Origin: Geobacter sp.
GTDB lineage: Bacteria > Desulfobacterota > Desulfuromonadia > Geobacterales > Pseudopelobacteraceae
DNA length: 64,000 nt
Direction: 5' to 3'
Assembly: GCA_009684515.1 (NCBI GenBank)
Contig: WKKS01000003.1
Span: 124,001 to 188,000 of the forward strand
In this document: positions 37,628 through 47,798 of the stretch, piece after piece
Layout of the letters: every line of letters starts with the position of its first letter
Numbering within the stretch: position 1 is the first letter of the stretch
Position numbers and translations under genes: made by a program
The notes under the pieces: model-generated
What the model saw: the letters and a program-made list of their open reading frames with translations, nothing else
Database searches by the model: none
What the model was told of the DNA's origin: nothing

Positions 37628-39124
37628 ATGTTAAACAAGCGTGGTTGTGGAGTGCTGCTCCACCCGACATCATTGCCTGGTTCTGGAGGTATTGGCACTA
37701 TTGGGGCAGATGCACGTCGTTTTATTGACCTTATTGCCGAGATGGGGATGTCCTATTGGCAGGTGCTTCCTCTTACGCCGCCAGCATGCGGCAACTCTCC
37801 GTACTCCGCTTTTTCAGCATTTGCAGGCAATCCGTTACTGATTGATCTAGAGCAGATTGTTAATGATGGCGATTTGCCCAGTGGTTGTCTAAAACACACC
37901 TTTCCAGAGAACGTTGTTGATTTTGACGGGGTTTCAGAATTTAAACACCAGTTATTACGCCAGGCTGGTTCCGCATTTCTGTCGCAGGAAGTTACTGATC
38001 GGAAGAAGGATTTCTGGCACTTTTGTGACTCGACTCCGTGGCTGCACAATTATGCCTTGTTTATGTCGTTAAAACAGAGCTTCGATGGTAAGCCTTGGAA
38101 CAAGTGGAGCAAAGAAACCGCACTGCTGACAACGGAGGCTTACGAAAAAGTTTCGATTGAACTTGGGCCGGAAATAGGAATACAGAAGTACATCCAATGG
38201 CAGTTTTATCTTCAGTGGAAGGCATTGCGGAGTTATGCCAGGTCCTGTGGAATTTCAATTGTCGGAGACCTCCCCATTTTTGTTGCCTACGATTCTGCCG
38301 ACGTATGGAGCCACCGCGAACTTTTTCTGCTTGACGCAAAAGGTAAGCCAACGGTTGTGGCCGGTGTTCCGCCTGACTATTTCAGCAAAACCGGACAGTT
38401 GTGGGGCAACCCTCTTTACGACTGGGCAATGATGAAAAATAATGGGTTTGAATGGTGGATCAGTCGTTTCAAGTCGATGTATGAGCTCTTTGATGTCGTT
38501 CGTATTGACCACTTTCGAGGATTTGAAGCTTCCTGGCAAGTGCCGGTTTCCCACCGCACAGCACAGCACGGCAAATGGGTTGACGGGCCTGGATACGATG
38601 TTTTTAAGGCAGTATTTTCAACTATGGGATCACTTCCGATCATTGCTGAAGATCTTGGTGTGATTACTCCCGAGGTTGAAGCCCTTCGGGACCGCTGTGG
38701 TTTCCCTGGAATGAAGATTTTGCAGTTTGCGTTTGACTCGGATTCATTGAACCCGTATTTGCCGCACAATCACTCAAAAATGAGTGTCGTTTATACCGGC
38801 ACACATGATAATGACACCACAATGGGTTGGTGTAGTTCGCTTTCAAGTTCACAACTGCTTCGAGTCGTTGAATATTTGGGTGGTAATGAAGAAGGTTGTT
38901 TGAATTCTATGATTCGTTCAGCGTTCATGTCAGTAGCAGATACTACTATAATTCCGTTTCAGGATCTGTTGATGCTTGGAAGTGATGCACGCATGAATAT
39001 CCCCGGCAAAGCCTTTGGTAATTGGAGTTGGCGATTCAGTTGGGATATGCTGCCGTCCGATCTGACGGACAAACTGCGTAACATGACCAAGCTGTATGGA
39101 AGGGAGAATTACTCCGTTCAGTAA
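37628..39124 (+). CDS. malQ: 4-alpha-glucanotransferase (amylomaltase)
   Basis: 498 residues, GH77. Transfers alpha-1,4-glucan chains, in glycogen and maltodextrin turnover. The N-terminus (RGCGVLLHPTSLPGSGGIGTIGADARRFID) and the catalytic region (ELFDVVRIDHFRGFEASW with the nucleophile Asp, IIAEDLGVITPEVEALR with the acid/base Glu, and YTGTHDNDTTMGW with the third carboxylate) are typical. It starts with a strong GGGGAGG site and is read divergently from clpB. Confidence 0.96.
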   Translation: MLNKRGCGVLLHPTSLPGSGGIGTIGADARRFIDLIAEMGMSYWQVLPLTPPACGNSPYSAFSAFAGNPLLIDLEQIVNDGDLPSGCLKHTFPENVVDFDGVSEFKHQLLRQAGSAFLSQEVTDRKKDFWHFCDSTPWLHNYALFMSLKQSFDGKPWNKWSKETALLTTEAYEKVSIELGPEIGIQKYIQWQFYLQWKALRSYARSCGISIVGDLPIFVAYDSADVWSHRELFLLDAKGKPTVVAGVPPDYFSKTGQLWGNPLYDWAMMKNNGFEWWISRFKSMYELFDVVRIDHFRGFEASWQVPVSHRTAQHGKWVDGPGYDVFKAVFSTMGSLPIIAEDLGVITPEVEALRDRCGFPGMKILQFAFDSDSLNPYLPHNHSKMSVVYTGTHDNDTTMGWCSSLSSSQLLRVVEYLGGNEEGCLNSMIRSAFMSVADTTIIPFQDLLMLGSDARMNIPGKAFGNWSWRFSWDMLPSDLTDKLRNMTKLYGRENYSVQ

Positions 39125-39129
39125 ACTTC

Positions 39130-39157
39130 TTGACAAATCAGGAACATTCACTATACT
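39130..39157 (+). promoter_or_regulatory. promoter of the yceD-rpmF-fatty acid operon
   Basis: TTGACA (39130-39135), 16-base spacer and TATACT (39152-39157), the best sigma-70-like promoter I found in the window. It lies about 45 bases before the yceD start. Confidence 0.82.
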
Positions 39158-39202
39158 GACTTGCTTTAATTTTATACTTACAAAATACGGGTGGTAGATG
39201 TT

Positions 39203-39751
39203 TTGAAAGTTGCTGTAGACCGCATACAAAGTAAGCCATTGGCAATGCACATTGAAGAACCGGTGGAAAAATTCACAGTTCTTGAAGGTATGCAAAAAGA
39301 TCAGGTTTGCAGGTTTACCGGTCCAATTACATGTGATCTGACGGCAACGCGTGATTACGACAACATTCAAGTCAATGGCCGGGTTTCTGTTCCGCTATCA
39401 CTGTCGTGCTCGCGATGCCTTGTTGATTATGATTCGCATGTTGACACCAATTTTATGGTAATTTTCAGAAAAGATTCGGAAAAACTTGTGGCTGATGGTG
39501 ACGAAGTTGAACTGGGGGAGTTGGATCTGCTATCTTCCACCTACCAGGGTGATGAAATCGACCTTATGCCTGAAATAGAAGAACAAGTGGCGATGGAAAT
39601 ACCGCTCAAGCCCCTCTGTAGCGAAAGCTGCAAGGGGCTATGTCATCAATGTGGAATTGACCTGAATTTGTCACAATGCTCTTGCAGTAATGAAACAACA
39701 AGTTTTGCCTTCAGTGCGCTCAAAGATTTTAAGGTGTCCAAGATAAAGTAG
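39203..39751 (+). CDS. YceD/DUF177 family protein
   Basis: 182 residues from the TTG at 39203, which has GGGTGG eight bases upstream; a GTG at 39191 overlaps that site. The family is found just before rpmF in most bacteria and is thought to act in 23S rRNA or 50S formation. Visible parts are LSCSRCLVDYD (about 60-70), and the C-terminal cysteine cluster PLCSESCKGLCHQCGIDLNLSQCSC, with eight cysteines or so that can bind metal. It starts the operon that continues with rpmF and plsX. Confidence 0.9.
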   Translation: MKVAVDRIQSKPLAMHIEEPVEKFTVLEGMQKDQVCRFTGPITCDLTATRDYDNIQVNGRVSVPLSLSCSRCLVDYDSHVDTNFMVIFRKDSEKLVADGDEVELGELDLLSSTYQGDEIDLMPEIEEQVAMEIPLKPLCSESCKGLCHQCGIDLNLSQCSCSNETTSFAFSALKDFKVSKIK

Positions 39752-39791
39752 TTTAAACCTGCAGTGAACCACCAGAAAAAGGAGAAATATC

Positions 39792-39974
39792 ATGGCAGTA
39801 CCTAAAAAGAAAACATCCAAATCGCGCAAGAACATGAGAAGGGCGCATGACTTCCTGACAACTCAGTCCGTGTCCACTTGTCCACAGTGTAAAGCACCTA
39901 AACTACCGCATCGTGCCTGCCCAACCTGTGGAACTTACAAGGGTAAAGAAGTCATCGACGTTTCAAACGCTTAG
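39792..39974 (+). CDS. rpmF: 50S ribosomal protein L32
   Basis: 60 residues. [19 protein letters not shown] is the standard N-terminus. The zinc knuckles TCPQCK and ACPTCG are intact (four cysteines), so this is the zinc-binding C+ form. ATG after AGGAG. Confidence 0.97.
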   Translation: MAVPKKKTSKSRKNMRRAHDFLTTQSVSTCPQCKAPKLPHRACPTCGTYKGKEVIDVSNA

Positions 39975-40007
39975 TAGTTGCCGATCTCTGTGCCGGAACT
40001 GGGAAAG

Positions 40008-41045
40008 ATGAGAGTAGCGCTTGATGCAATGGGGGGCGACAACGCCCCTGTCGTTGAGGTCGAGGGTGCTGTGGCGGCATGCCGGGAATTCGGTATTCCG
40101 GTAACGCTCGTTGGTGACCGCGAACGCCTGGAATCCGAACTTGCGAAGCATTCCACAAATGGCCTTGACATAGACATATTTCATGCCAGTGAAGTGGTAG
40201 GCATGCATGATTCCGCTTCGGATGCTGTGCGGAAGAAACGAGATTCTTCTGTTCGTCTTGCTTTTGAGCTTGTCAAAAATGACAGGGCCTGCGCCGCAGT
40301 GAGTGCAGGCAATTCGGGTGCAACGATGGCGGCGGGTATGTTCGTACTAAAGCGTATCAAAGGTATCGAGCGTCCGGCCATTGCCCAGATATTTCCGACC
40401 TTGAAAGGCCAGACTCTGGTGCTTGATGTAGGCGGGAATGTTGACTGCAAACCTCAGCACCTTGTTCAATTTGCAATAATGGGTGAAGTATATGCCCGCT
40501 ATGCGATGGGTATAAAAAATCCATCAGTCGGCTTGTTGTCAAATGGAGAGGAAGATTCAAAAGGGAACGAACTGACTCGTGAGACAAACTCTGTGCTACG
40601 AAAAACTTCTCTAAACTATGCAGGTTACATAGAAGGACGGGATATTTTCTCGGGAGCAGTTGAGGTCGTTGTTTGTGACGGCTTTGTGGGCAATGTGGTA
40701 CTGAAGCTCTCTGAAGGCCTCTCTGATGCGGCTGGCAAGATGCTGAAAGCAGAAATTGTCAAGAGTTGGATTTCAAAGATAGGTTACCTTTTTGTTCGTG
40801 GTGCTTTCAGTCGTTTTAAAAAAATAGTCGACTACGCTGAATATGGCGGAGCTCCATTGCTTGGAATAAATGGCGTCGGAATGATTTGCCACGGCGGTTC
40901 CAACGTCAAGGCGATAAAAAATGCTATTCGCTTTGCGCATGAATACGCAAGAAGCGGCGTTGCTGAGCATGTATCAGAAAAATTATTAGAAAATTATGAT
41001 GTCTCCATGCAGCGAGATATTCCAAAATCCGTTTTTACCGAATAA
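40008..41045 (+). CDS. plsX: phosphate acyltransferase PlsX
   Basis: 345 residues from the ATG at 40008 (GGGAAAG upstream), which gives the usual [14 protein letters not shown] start; an upstream TTG at 39978 would add ten residues. Makes acyl-phosphate from acyl-ACP for phosphatidic acid synthesis. Further signs are [41 protein letters not shown] and [25 protein letters not shown]. It follows rpmF as in most bacteria. Confidence 0.97.
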   Translation: MRVALDAMGGDNAPVVEVEGAVAACREFGIPVTLVGDRERLESELAKHSTNGLDIDIFHASEVVGMHDSASDAVRKKRDSSVRLAFELVKNDRACAAVSAGNSGATMAAGMFVLKRIKGIERPAIAQIFPTLKGQTLVLDVGGNVDCKPQHLVQFAIMGEVYARYAMGIKNPSVGLLSNGEEDSKGNELTRETNSVLRKTSLNYAGYIEGRDIFSGAVEVVVCDGFVGNVVLKLSEGLSDAAGKMLKAEIVKSWISKIGYLFVRGAFSRFKKIVDYAEYGGAPLLGINGVGMICHGGSNVKAIKNAIRFAHEYARSGVAEHVSEKLLENYDVSMQRDIPKSVFTE

Positions 41046-41055
41046 TGGAGATATC

Positions 41056-42036
41056 GTGGTGACTGCAAAGATCACTGGAACCGGTTCAGCACTGCCGGCA
41101 AAAATTCTTACCAACGCCGAACTGGCTAAGATGGTTGACACAAGTGATGACTGGATTACCACCAGGACTGGCATCAAAGAACGGCGAATTGCTGCCGATG
41201 GAGAATTCACATCCACCTTTGCTGTTGATGCTGCCAGGCGCGCGCTGTCTATGGCAAATGTTGCGCCTGAAGATCTTGACCTCATCATTATCGGAACAGT
41301 AACCCCGGATTTTCCATTTCCCTCCACAGCTTGCATTATTCAAAATGAGTTAGGTGCAAATAAAGCGGTTGCCTTTGATGTCTCCGCTGCCTGTTCCGGT
41401 TTTATCTACGGGATTTCAGTCGCTGACAGCTTTATCCGTTCTGGAAAATATCAGAAGGCACTTGTAATTGGTGCCGAAGTTTTGTCACGTATCGTGGACT
41501 GGAATGATCGTAACACTTGCATATTGTTTGGCGATGGTGCCGGGGCCGCTGTGATTGAGGCATCCGAAGAACAAAGCGGAATTGTATCGACCCATATTTT
41601 CAGTAACGGATCGTGTTGGGATATGTTGTACCAACCCGGTAGTGGCAGCCGAAACCCGGCTACAAATCCCGCTACAGATCCGGCCTCATTCTTCATTCGC
41701 ATGGAAGGTAACGAGGTTTACAAACACGCTGTTCGTGCTATGGAAGAGGCTGCAATGGCAGCTTTGTATTCAAATGGATTGACACCGTCGGATATATCAT
41801 TGTTGATACCACATCAGGCAAATCGCCGCATCATTGACGCCATTGCAAAAAGACTTGATCTCGACTTTGATAAAGTATTTGTCAATCTCCACCGTTACGG
41901 TAATACATCATCAGCTTCGATTCCGATCGCATTGGATGAAGCGAATCGGCAAGGTCTAATTAAAACTGGTGATATGATTTTACTTGATGCTTTTGGTGGG
42001 GGGTTTACATACGGTTCAGCTTTGATCCGATGGTGA
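41056..42036 (+). CDS. fabH: 3-oxoacyl-ACP synthase III
   Basis: 326 residues from the GTG at 41056, five bases after GGAG; the ATG at 40996 inside plsX is not needed. Starts fatty acid synthesis by joining acetyl-CoA (or a branched or other short acyl-CoA) with malonyl-ACP. The catalytic Cys lies in AACSGFIYG, the His in PHQANRRI and the Asn in YGNTSSASIP. The tail GGGFTYGSALIRW is typical. Confidence 0.97.
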   Translation: MVTAKITGTGSALPAKILTNAELAKMVDTSDDWITTRTGIKERRIAADGEFTSTFAVDAARRALSMANVAPEDLDLIIIGTVTPDFPFPSTACIIQNELGANKAVAFDVSAACSGFIYGISVADSFIRSGKYQKALVIGAEVLSRIVDWNDRNTCILFGDGAGAAVIEASEEQSGIVSTHIFSNGSCWDMLYQPGSGSRNPATNPATDPASFFIRMEGNEVYKHAVRAMEEAAMAALYSNGLTPSDISLLIPHQANRRIIDAIAKRLDLDFDKVFVNLHRYGNTSSASIPIALDEANRQGLIKTGDMILLDAFGGGFTYGSALIRW

Positions 42037-42076
42037 ATTTGTCAACACTGAAATCTATTGGGAAAGGTCTTTTTAT

Positions 42077-43003
42077 ATGTCTAACGTAGCATTTGTTTTT
42101 CCAGGACAGGGATCGCAATATTCGGGAATGGGTAAAGAGTTTGCTGGCAATTTCCCGATTGCCAAACAAATATTCGAAGAAGCCGACGATGCATTGGGTT
42201 TTAAGTTGTCAACTATCTGTTTTTCAGGAAGTGACGAAGAACTCAGATTAACCGCCAATACTCAGCCTGCCATACTGACAACCAGTATTGCAGTCTTGCG
42301 GGTAATTGAACAGGAAGCCGGAGTGAAGGCCGACTACTTGGCTGGACATTCGCTTGGCGAATATTCTGCGCTGGTTTGTTCTGGTGCACTTGATTTTGCT
42401 GATGCTGTCAGAACCGTTCGTTCCAGAGGTACTTTCATGCAGGAAGCCGTTCCGGTAGGTACCGGAAGCATGGCAGCCATGTTGAGTATCGAACAAGATG
42501 CGCTCGCGGAAATCTGTTGTGAGGCAGCCGAGGGAGATATTGTTTCACCGGCTAATTTTAATTCTCCCGGACAGATTGTGATTGCCGGGTCGAAAACTGC
42601 GGTTGAACGCGTAATTGAACTTGCCAAAGCTCGTGGTTTTAGAAAGGCGATGCTGCTTCCGGTGAGCGCTCCCTTCCATTGTGCTCTGATGAAACCTGCG
42701 GCTGATAGATTGGCCGAGGTGTTAGCCGTTGTTTCTGTCAACGATATGCTGCTTCCAGTGATTGCCAATGCCGATGCGGCACCTAACCAGGATAAGCTAC
42801 GGGTAAAACCGCTTTTAGTGACTCAGGTATGTGCTCCGGTTCTGTGGGAGCAATCTGTTAATGCAATGGCAGCTCTCGGTGTTACTAAGTTTATTGAAAT
42901 AGGTCCCGGTAAGGTTTTGTCTGGCCTCGTTAAACGGATATCAAAAGAAGTTGTAACAATGAATGTCGAAGATCTGAGTACGTTGAAAGCTCTGACGGCC
43001 TAG
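42077..43003 (+). CDS. fabD: malonyl-CoA:ACP transacylase
   Basis: 308 residues. FVFPGQGSQYSGMGKEF at the start, the nucleophile serine in GHSLGEYSAL (about 91-100), and the His in the SAPFHCALM region. Moves the malonyl group from CoA to ACP. Spacing to fabH is 40 bases. Confidence 0.97.
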   Translation: MSNVAFVFPGQGSQYSGMGKEFAGNFPIAKQIFEEADDALGFKLSTICFSGSDEELRLTANTQPAILTTSIAVLRVIEQEAGVKADYLAGHSLGEYSALVCSGALDFADAVRTVRSRGTFMQEAVPVGTGSMAAMLSIEQDALAEICCEAAEGDIVSPANFNSPGQIVIAGSKTAVERVIELAKARGFRKAMLLPVSAPFHCALMKPAADRLAEVLAVVSVNDMLLPVIANADAAPNQDKLRVKPLLVTQVCAPVLWEQSVNAMAALGVTKFIEIGPGKVLSGLVKRISKEVVTMNVEDLSTLKALTA

Positions 43004-43030
43004 GATGTTGTGAGTTACCAGGGAGGCTCC

Positions 43031-43471
43031 ATGCTTGATGTTAATGGAATTATGAAAATACTACCGCATCGCTATCCGTTTTTGCTGGTGGATAGAATTA
43101 TAGAAATGGAATTGGGAAAACGGATTGTCGGCATGAAGAATGTCAGTATTAACGAGCCGTTCTTTCCCGGACATTTCCCGGGGCATCCGGTTATGCCTGG
43201 TGTCCTGATTATTGAAGCCATGGCTCAGGTCGCAGCGATACTGGCGTATAGCTCTTCCGATGACAGTGTCCTCTCTAAAGTTGTCTATTTTACCGGTATC
43301 GATAATGCCCGATTTCGCAAGCCGGTGGTTCCTGGCGACCAGCTTCGTTTTGAACTTGATGTCACTGCCTGTAAGCGTGGCATCTGGATGTTCTCAGCCA
43401 AAGCGTTTGTTGACGGAAAACTTGTCACCGAAGCAGATTTGAAAGCCACTTTTGCAGATAAAAATAATTAA
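43031..43471 (+). CDS. fabZ: 3-hydroxyacyl-ACP dehydratase FabZ
   Basis: 146 residues from the ATG at 43031, after AGGGAGG; the GTG at 43010 is upstream of that site. The hot-dog fold motif [13 protein letters not shown] carries the start of the active site, and [22 protein letters not shown] holds the catalytic His and Glu. Dehydrates 3-hydroxyacyl-ACP; no FabA-specific isomerase features. Confidence 0.95.
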   Translation: MLDVNGIMKILPHRYPFLLVDRIIEMELGKRIVGMKNVSINEPFFPGHFPGHPVMPGVLIIEAMAQVAAILAYSSSDDSVLSKVVYFTGIDNARFRKPVVPGDQLRFELDVTACKRGIWMFSAKAFVDGKLVTEADLKATFADKNN

Positions 43472-43494
43472 TTCTATTACTGAAAGGGATCATT

Positions 43495-44232
43495 ATGCCT
43501 AAAGACAAAGTCGCTGTAATCACCGGCGCATCTCGCGGGATTGGTCGGAGTATAGCTTTGGCTCTTGCAGCCAAAGGAGCCACAATTGTAGCCGTTGATA
43601 TGGACCCGGTCTCGACTGATGCTGTCGTAGCCGAATTGCAGGCCGCTGGCGGCAAAGCGCTTGCAGTTGTCGGTAATGTAACCGTTACTGCTGATGTCGA
43701 GCGGATGATTGAAGCAGCCACGGAAGCTTTCGGGAGGGTTGATATTCTTGTTAACAACGCCGGCATCACTAAAGATGGTCTGCTGATGCGTATGAAGGAT
43801 GAGGAGTGGGACGCTGTTCTGAATGTTAACCTTAAAGGCGCTTTCCTTTGTACCAGGGCCGCCTTTAAAGTCATGAGTAAACAGAGATTTGGGCGCATTA
43901 TTAACATTGCGTCAATTGTCGGTCAGATGGGCAACGCCGGGCAGGCAAACTATTGTGCCAGCAAGGCCGGTCTCATAGGGCTTACCAAATCAAATGCCCG
44001 TGAAATGGCTAAGCGTAACATAACTGTCAACGCTGTTGCTCCAGGATTTATATCCACTGCCATGACAGACGCACTTTCTGATAAAGTTCGTGCTGAACTT
44101 ACTTCCCAAATACCAATGGATAGATTAGGAAGCGCCGACGACATTGCCAACGCCGTTGTTTTTCTTGCATCAGAGGCATCCGGATATATTACCGGGCATG
44201 TGCTTGCCGTTAACGGTGGAATGTATATGTAA
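43495..44232 (+). CDS. fabG: 3-oxoacyl-ACP reductase FabG
   Basis: 245 residues. Classical short-chain dehydrogenase: TGASRGIGRS (10-19), NNAG (about 88), the Ser in NIASIVGQMGNAGQANY, and Y-x-x-x-K in YCASKAG. The end GYITGHVLAVNGGMYM is the standard FabG tail. NADPH-dependent reduction in the elongation cycle. Confidence 0.96.
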   Translation: MPKDKVAVITGASRGIGRSIALALAAKGATIVAVDMDPVSTDAVVAELQAAGGKALAVVGNVTVTADVERMIEAATEAFGRVDILVNNAGITKDGLLMRMKDEEWDAVLNVNLKGAFLCTRAAFKVMSKQRFGRIINIASIVGQMGNAGQANYCASKAGLIGLTKSNAREMAKRNITVNAVAPGFISTAMTDALSDKVRAELTSQIPMDRLGSADDIANAVVFLASEASGYITGHVLAVNGGMYM

Positions 44233-44266
44233 TGCCGGTTAAGACGGTCCAGCTTCAAAATATCAT

Positions 44267-44295
44267 TTGACTTTTAAAGATTTCATGCTTAATTA
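44267..44295 (+). promoter_or_regulatory. possible acpP promoter
   Basis: TTGACT (44267-44272) in the 121-base gap before acpP, with TTAATT or TAATTA 16-17 bases later. The -10 is weak, so this is a tentative call; acpP often has its own promoter. Confidence 0.35.
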
Positions 44296-44353
44296 CCATC
44301 AATAGCTTTACACACGAAACCTGAAAAGGTTTAAAATCAAACGGAGGTGAAAG

Positions 44354-44587
44354 ATGTCTGATATTGCAAAACGGGTAAAAGAGATTGTTGCTGAGCAGCT
44401 GGGTGTAGAAGAGTCACTGGTAGTAACAGAAGCTTCTTTCATGGATGATCTGGGTGCTGATTCCTTGGATACAGTCGAGTTGGTGATGGCTCTTGAAGAG
44501 GAGTTCGATCTTGAGATTCCTGACGAAGATGCTGAGAAGATCCAGACTGTAAACGACGCCATTGAGTACATCACAGAGCATAGCTGA
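44354..44587 (+). CDS. acpP: acyl carrier protein
   Basis: 77 residues, highly acidic. The phosphopantetheine attachment site is S37 in [10 protein letters not shown]. Carries the growing acyl chain. The ATG follows GGAGGTGAAAG; the strong site fits the high need for ACP. Confidence 0.98.
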   Translation: MSDIAKRVKEIVAEQLGVEESLVVTEASFMDDLGADSLDTVELVMALEEEFDLEIPDEDAEKIQTVNDAIEYITEHS

Positions 44588-44598
44588 TACTGATACGG

Positions 44599-44634
44599 GT
44601 GAGAGGGGACGCCCCTCTCACTTCCTTCCTTTTT
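44599..44634 (+). terminator. hairpin between acpP and fabF (partial terminator)
   Basis: Perfect 10-bp stem GTGAGAGGGG/CCCCTCTCAC (44599-44608 with 44612-44621), loop ACG, followed by a pyrimidine run ending in T5. It probably stops part of the transcripts so that acpP is made in excess over fabF. Confidence 0.75.
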
Positions 44635-44671
44635 AGTCATACCAAGTTTACCCAATATGGAGCAACCAATC

Positions 44672-45907
44672 ATGAGAAGAGTCGTAATTACGGGTGTCGG
44701 AGCTGTTTCGCCTCTCGGATGCGGTAATATCAGTAACTGGGATGCACTTGTCTCCGGAAAATCAGGCATCGGCCCGATAACCAGATTTGACGCAAGTGAC
44801 ATGCCGGTCAAGATTGCCGGCGAAGTTTCTGGCTTTAATGCCGAGACGTATATTGATAAAAAAGAGATCAAGAAGATGGATCTTTTTATTCAGTATTCTC
44901 TGGCAGCGGCACACTACGCCATGGAAGATTCCGGCCTGGTGATCAACGACGAGAATGCTGAACGGGTAGGGGTGTTAGTAGGTGCCGGTCTTGGTGGATT
45001 GCCGTCAATTGAACGGTACTACGACCTTTATAAAGAAGGTGGCCCAAAGAAAATATCACCGTTTTTTATTCCAATGTTGATAATAAATCTTGCCCCTGGT
45101 CATATATCGATCAGATACGGAGCCAAAGGTCCTAATCTTTCTTCTGTTTCTGCCTGCGCTACCGGAACACACTCAATTGGCGATGCTTATCATATGATTG
45201 CTCGCGGCGATGCTGATGCCATGATTGCTGGTGGGACTGAATCAACGGTTACGCCGCTGGGAATCGGCGGTTTTGCCGCAATGAAAGCTCTTTCGGACAG
45301 TAATAACGACACTCCTGAAAAGGCTTCACGCCCTTTTGACAAGAATCGTGATGGTTTTGTTCTGGCTGAAGGTGCCGGTATCGTAATTCTGGAAGAATAC
45401 GAGTCTGCTAAAAAACGTGGCGCCAAAATTTACGCAGAAGTTGTCGGATACGGCCTGACCGGAGATGCATACCACATGACGGCACCAGCTTCCGGTGGAG
45501 AGGGTGCTGCACGCTGCATGAAGATGGCATTGAAAAATGCCGGTGTGACACCTGATCAAGTTACCTACATCAATGCACATGGTACTTCGACACCTTTCAA
45601 TGACCTAAATGAGTCACTGGCAATCAAATCAGTTTTCGGTGACCACGCCGGAAAACTGATGGTCTCTTCCACCAAGTCTATGACAGGCCATCTTCTAGGA
45701 GCTGCCGGTGGGGTTGAGGCTGTGTTTACCTGCATGGCGATGGATAAGGGTGTTGTACCACCCACGATTAACTACGAAAATCCTGATTCTGAATGTGATC
45801 TTGATTACGTACCTAATACTGCTCGTGATACTAGGATTGAATACGCGATGAGTAACTCGCTCGGTTTTGGCGGCACGAACGCCACTCTTCTGTTCAAGAA
45901 AATCTAG
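44672..45907 (+). CDS. fabF: 3-oxoacyl-ACP synthase II
   Basis: 411 residues from the ATG at 44672 (GGAG nine bases upstream; another ATG lies at 44657). Condensing enzyme of elongation. The Cys-His-His triad is visible: [24 protein letters not shown] and [12 protein letters not shown], plus the C-terminal [12 protein letters not shown] gatekeeper loop. Lies after acpP as in most proteobacteria. Confidence 0.97.
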   Translation: MRRVVITGVGAVSPLGCGNISNWDALVSGKSGIGPITRFDASDMPVKIAGEVSGFNAETYIDKKEIKKMDLFIQYSLAAAHYAMEDSGLVINDENAERVGVLVGAGLGGLPSIERYYDLYKEGGPKKISPFFIPMLIINLAPGHISIRYGAKGPNLSSVSACATGTHSIGDAYHMIARGDADAMIAGGTESTVTPLGIGGFAAMKALSDSNNDTPEKASRPFDKNRDGFVLAEGAGIVILEEYESAKKRGAKIYAEVVGYGLTGDAYHMTAPASGGEGAARCMKMALKNAGVTPDQVTYINAHGTSTPFNDLNESLAIKSVFGDHAGKLMVSSTKSMTGHLLGAAGGVEAVFTCMAMDKGVVPPTINYENPDSECDLDYVPNTARDTRIEYAMSNSLGFGGTNATLLFKKI

Positions 45908-45921
45908 GCAGGTGGATTAAA

Positions 45922-46368
45922 ATGATTGTAATTGGAAGCGATCACGGTGGATTGAGTCTCAAGTCGGCACTAATCAGTTACCTTACGCGTAGAGGACTAC
46001 AGGTCTTGGATGCCGGCACCAGCGGCGATGCCTCAGTGGATTATCCTGATTATGGACAAAAAGTTTCTGAAACTGTTATTGCCGGGCAGGCCGATTTAGG
46101 AATCCTGATCTGTGGAACCGGAATTGGTATGTCGATTGCCGCAAACAAAGTTCCAGGAATTCGGGCAGCTCTTGTTACTGATGTATTTATGGCCCGTATG
46201 GCAAAAGAACATAATAATGCTAATGTTCTGGTTCTGGGTGGTCGTGTTTTGGATGAACAGAAAGCCTGTGATCTTGTTGGCGCTTGGCTTGATGCAGCCT
46301 TCGAGGGTGGTCGCCATCAAAATCGTCTTGATAAGATCACTGAACTTGAGCATAAGTACAACAAATAG
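45922..46368 (+). CDS. rpiB: ribose-5-phosphate isomerase B
   Basis: 148 residues of the RpiB/LacA family. IGSDHGGLSLKS (3-14), the catalytic Cys in ILICGTGIGMSIAANKVPGIRAAL and the His-containing NVLVLGGR are as expected. Interconverts ribose 5-phosphate and ribulose 5-phosphate. Placed just before glyA, a common pair. Confidence 0.95.
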   Translation: MIVIGSDHGGLSLKSALISYLTRRGLQVLDAGTSGDASVDYPDYGQKVSETVIAGQADLGILICGTGIGMSIAANKVPGIRAALVTDVFMARMAKEHNNANVLVLGGRVLDEQKACDLVGAWLDAAFEGGRHQNRLDKITELEHKYNK

Positions 46369-46396
46369 TACCACGTAATACGACTCAATGGTAGAG

Positions 46397-46428
46397 CGGG
46401 ACCTGCTGCGGCATGTGTCCCGTTTCTT
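46397..46428 (+). terminator. weak hairpin terminator after rpiB
   Basis: 6-bp stem CGGGAC/GTCCCG (46397-46402 with 46417-46422) with a 14-base loop, followed by TTTCTT. Confidence 0.45.
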
Positions 46429-46472
46429 ATTTCACAACAGTATAAATCTTCAGCATGTAAAGGAGCGTAATG

Positions 46473-47720
46473 ATGTCGATACTCACTAGCTTTGATCCGC
46501 AGGTAGCCGAAGCAATCCGCCATGAAACAGAGCGCCAGGAGTTCAACCTGGAACTAATTGCCTCTGAAAACTTCGTCTCAGAAGCCGTCATGGAAGCGCA
46601 AGGTTCAATCCTGACAAATAAATATGCCGAAGGTTACCCTGGCAAGCGTTATTACGGTGGCTGCGAACATGTTGATGTTGTTGAACAGCTTGCTATTGAT
46701 AGAGCCAAGGAACTGTTTGGTGCCGAACACGCCAACGTACAACCGCATTCCGGATCCCAAGCCAATATGGCAGTTTATTTCGCGGCGTGCAAACCCGGTG
46801 ACACAATATTGGGCATGAATCTGTCACACGGCGGTCACCTTACTCACGGCAGTCCAGTAAACTTTTCCGGTAAACTCTTCAACATTATTCCTTATGGCGT
46901 TTCTCCTGATACAGAGATGATTGACTACGCTGAAGTCGAACGCCTGGCGGTTGAAAACAAGCCTAAAATGATTGTGGTTGGTGCAAGCGCATACCCACGC
47001 ATTATCGACTTCCCTGCATTTCGGGCCATTGCCGATAAAGTAGGTGCAGTTGTCATGGTTGACATGGCTCACTTTGCAGGACTTGTGGCCGCTGGTGTCC
47101 ATCCTAGTCCTGTCCCATACGCTGAATTTGTCACAACCACCACCCACAAGACACTGCGTGGCCCACGTGGTGGCATGATTCTTTGTCGCGAGGAATTCGC
47201 CAAAACCGTCAATTCCCAGATTTTCCCCGGTATTCAGGGTGGTCCGTTGATGCACGTTATTGCCGCCAAGGCAGTCGCTTTTAAAGAAGCATTACAGCCT
47301 GAGTTCAAGGTTTATCAGCAACAGATTGTCAACAACGCCAAGGCACTGGCCGCAGGGCTCACAAAGCGTGGCTTTAAGCTGACCAGCGGCGGCACTGACA
47401 ACCATCTGATGCTGATAAACTTCTCCGGTAGCGAAATTACAGGCAAGGCTGCTGAAGCAGCGCTCGATAAAGCCGGCATTACCGTGAACAAAAACACGGT
47501 TCCGTTTGAAACCCGCTCTCCATTTGTGACTTCGGGTATCCGTGTCGGAACCCCGGCCTGTACTTCGCACGGTCTCAAGGAAGCCGATATGGAGCTGGTA
47601 GCAGGCTTCATTGCTGACGCTATTGCTAATATCGACAACGATGAAAAACTGTCCGTTATCAAATCTCAGGTTAATCAATTAATGAAACGCTTCCCGCTTT
47701 ACACCAACAGACTTGCCTAA
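46473..47720 (+). CDS. glyA: serine hydroxymethyltransferase
   Basis: 415 residues from the second of two ATG codons (46470 and 46473); AGGAG lies seven bases before the second. Converts serine and tetrahydrofolate to glycine and methylene-tetrahydrofolate. PLP lysine in [15 protein letters not shown] (about 228-242), plus the N-terminal [18 protein letters not shown] and the [17 protein letters not shown] region. Complete and standard. Confidence 0.98.
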   Translation: MSILTSFDPQVAEAIRHETERQEFNLELIASENFVSEAVMEAQGSILTNKYAEGYPGKRYYGGCEHVDVVEQLAIDRAKELFGAEHANVQPHSGSQANMAVYFAACKPGDTILGMNLSHGGHLTHGSPVNFSGKLFNIIPYGVSPDTEMIDYAEVERLAVENKPKMIVVGASAYPRIIDFPAFRAIADKVGAVVMVDMAHFAGLVAAGVHPSPVPYAEFVTTTTHKTLRGPRGGMILCREEFAKTVNSQIFPGIQGGPLMHVIAAKAVAFKEALQPEFKVYQQQIVNNAKALAAGLTKRGFKLTSGGTDNHLMLINFSGSEITGKAAEAALDKAGITVNKNTVPFETRSPFVTSGIRVGTPACTSHGLKEADMELVAGFIADAIANIDNDEKLSVIKSQVNQLMKRFPLYTNRLA

Positions 47721-47746
47721 TCATTTATTTTCTGGTAGTGACGAGG

Positions 47747-47776
47747 CCCGTCGGATTTACTCCGGCGGGTTTTTTT
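47747..47776 (+). terminator. intrinsic terminator after glyA
   Basis: 8-bp stem CCCGTCGG/CCGGCGGG (47747-47754 with 47762-47769, one G-T pair), followed by T7. Confidence 0.9.
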
Positions 47777-47798
47777 ATAGGTTGGACTGGGGATCGAT

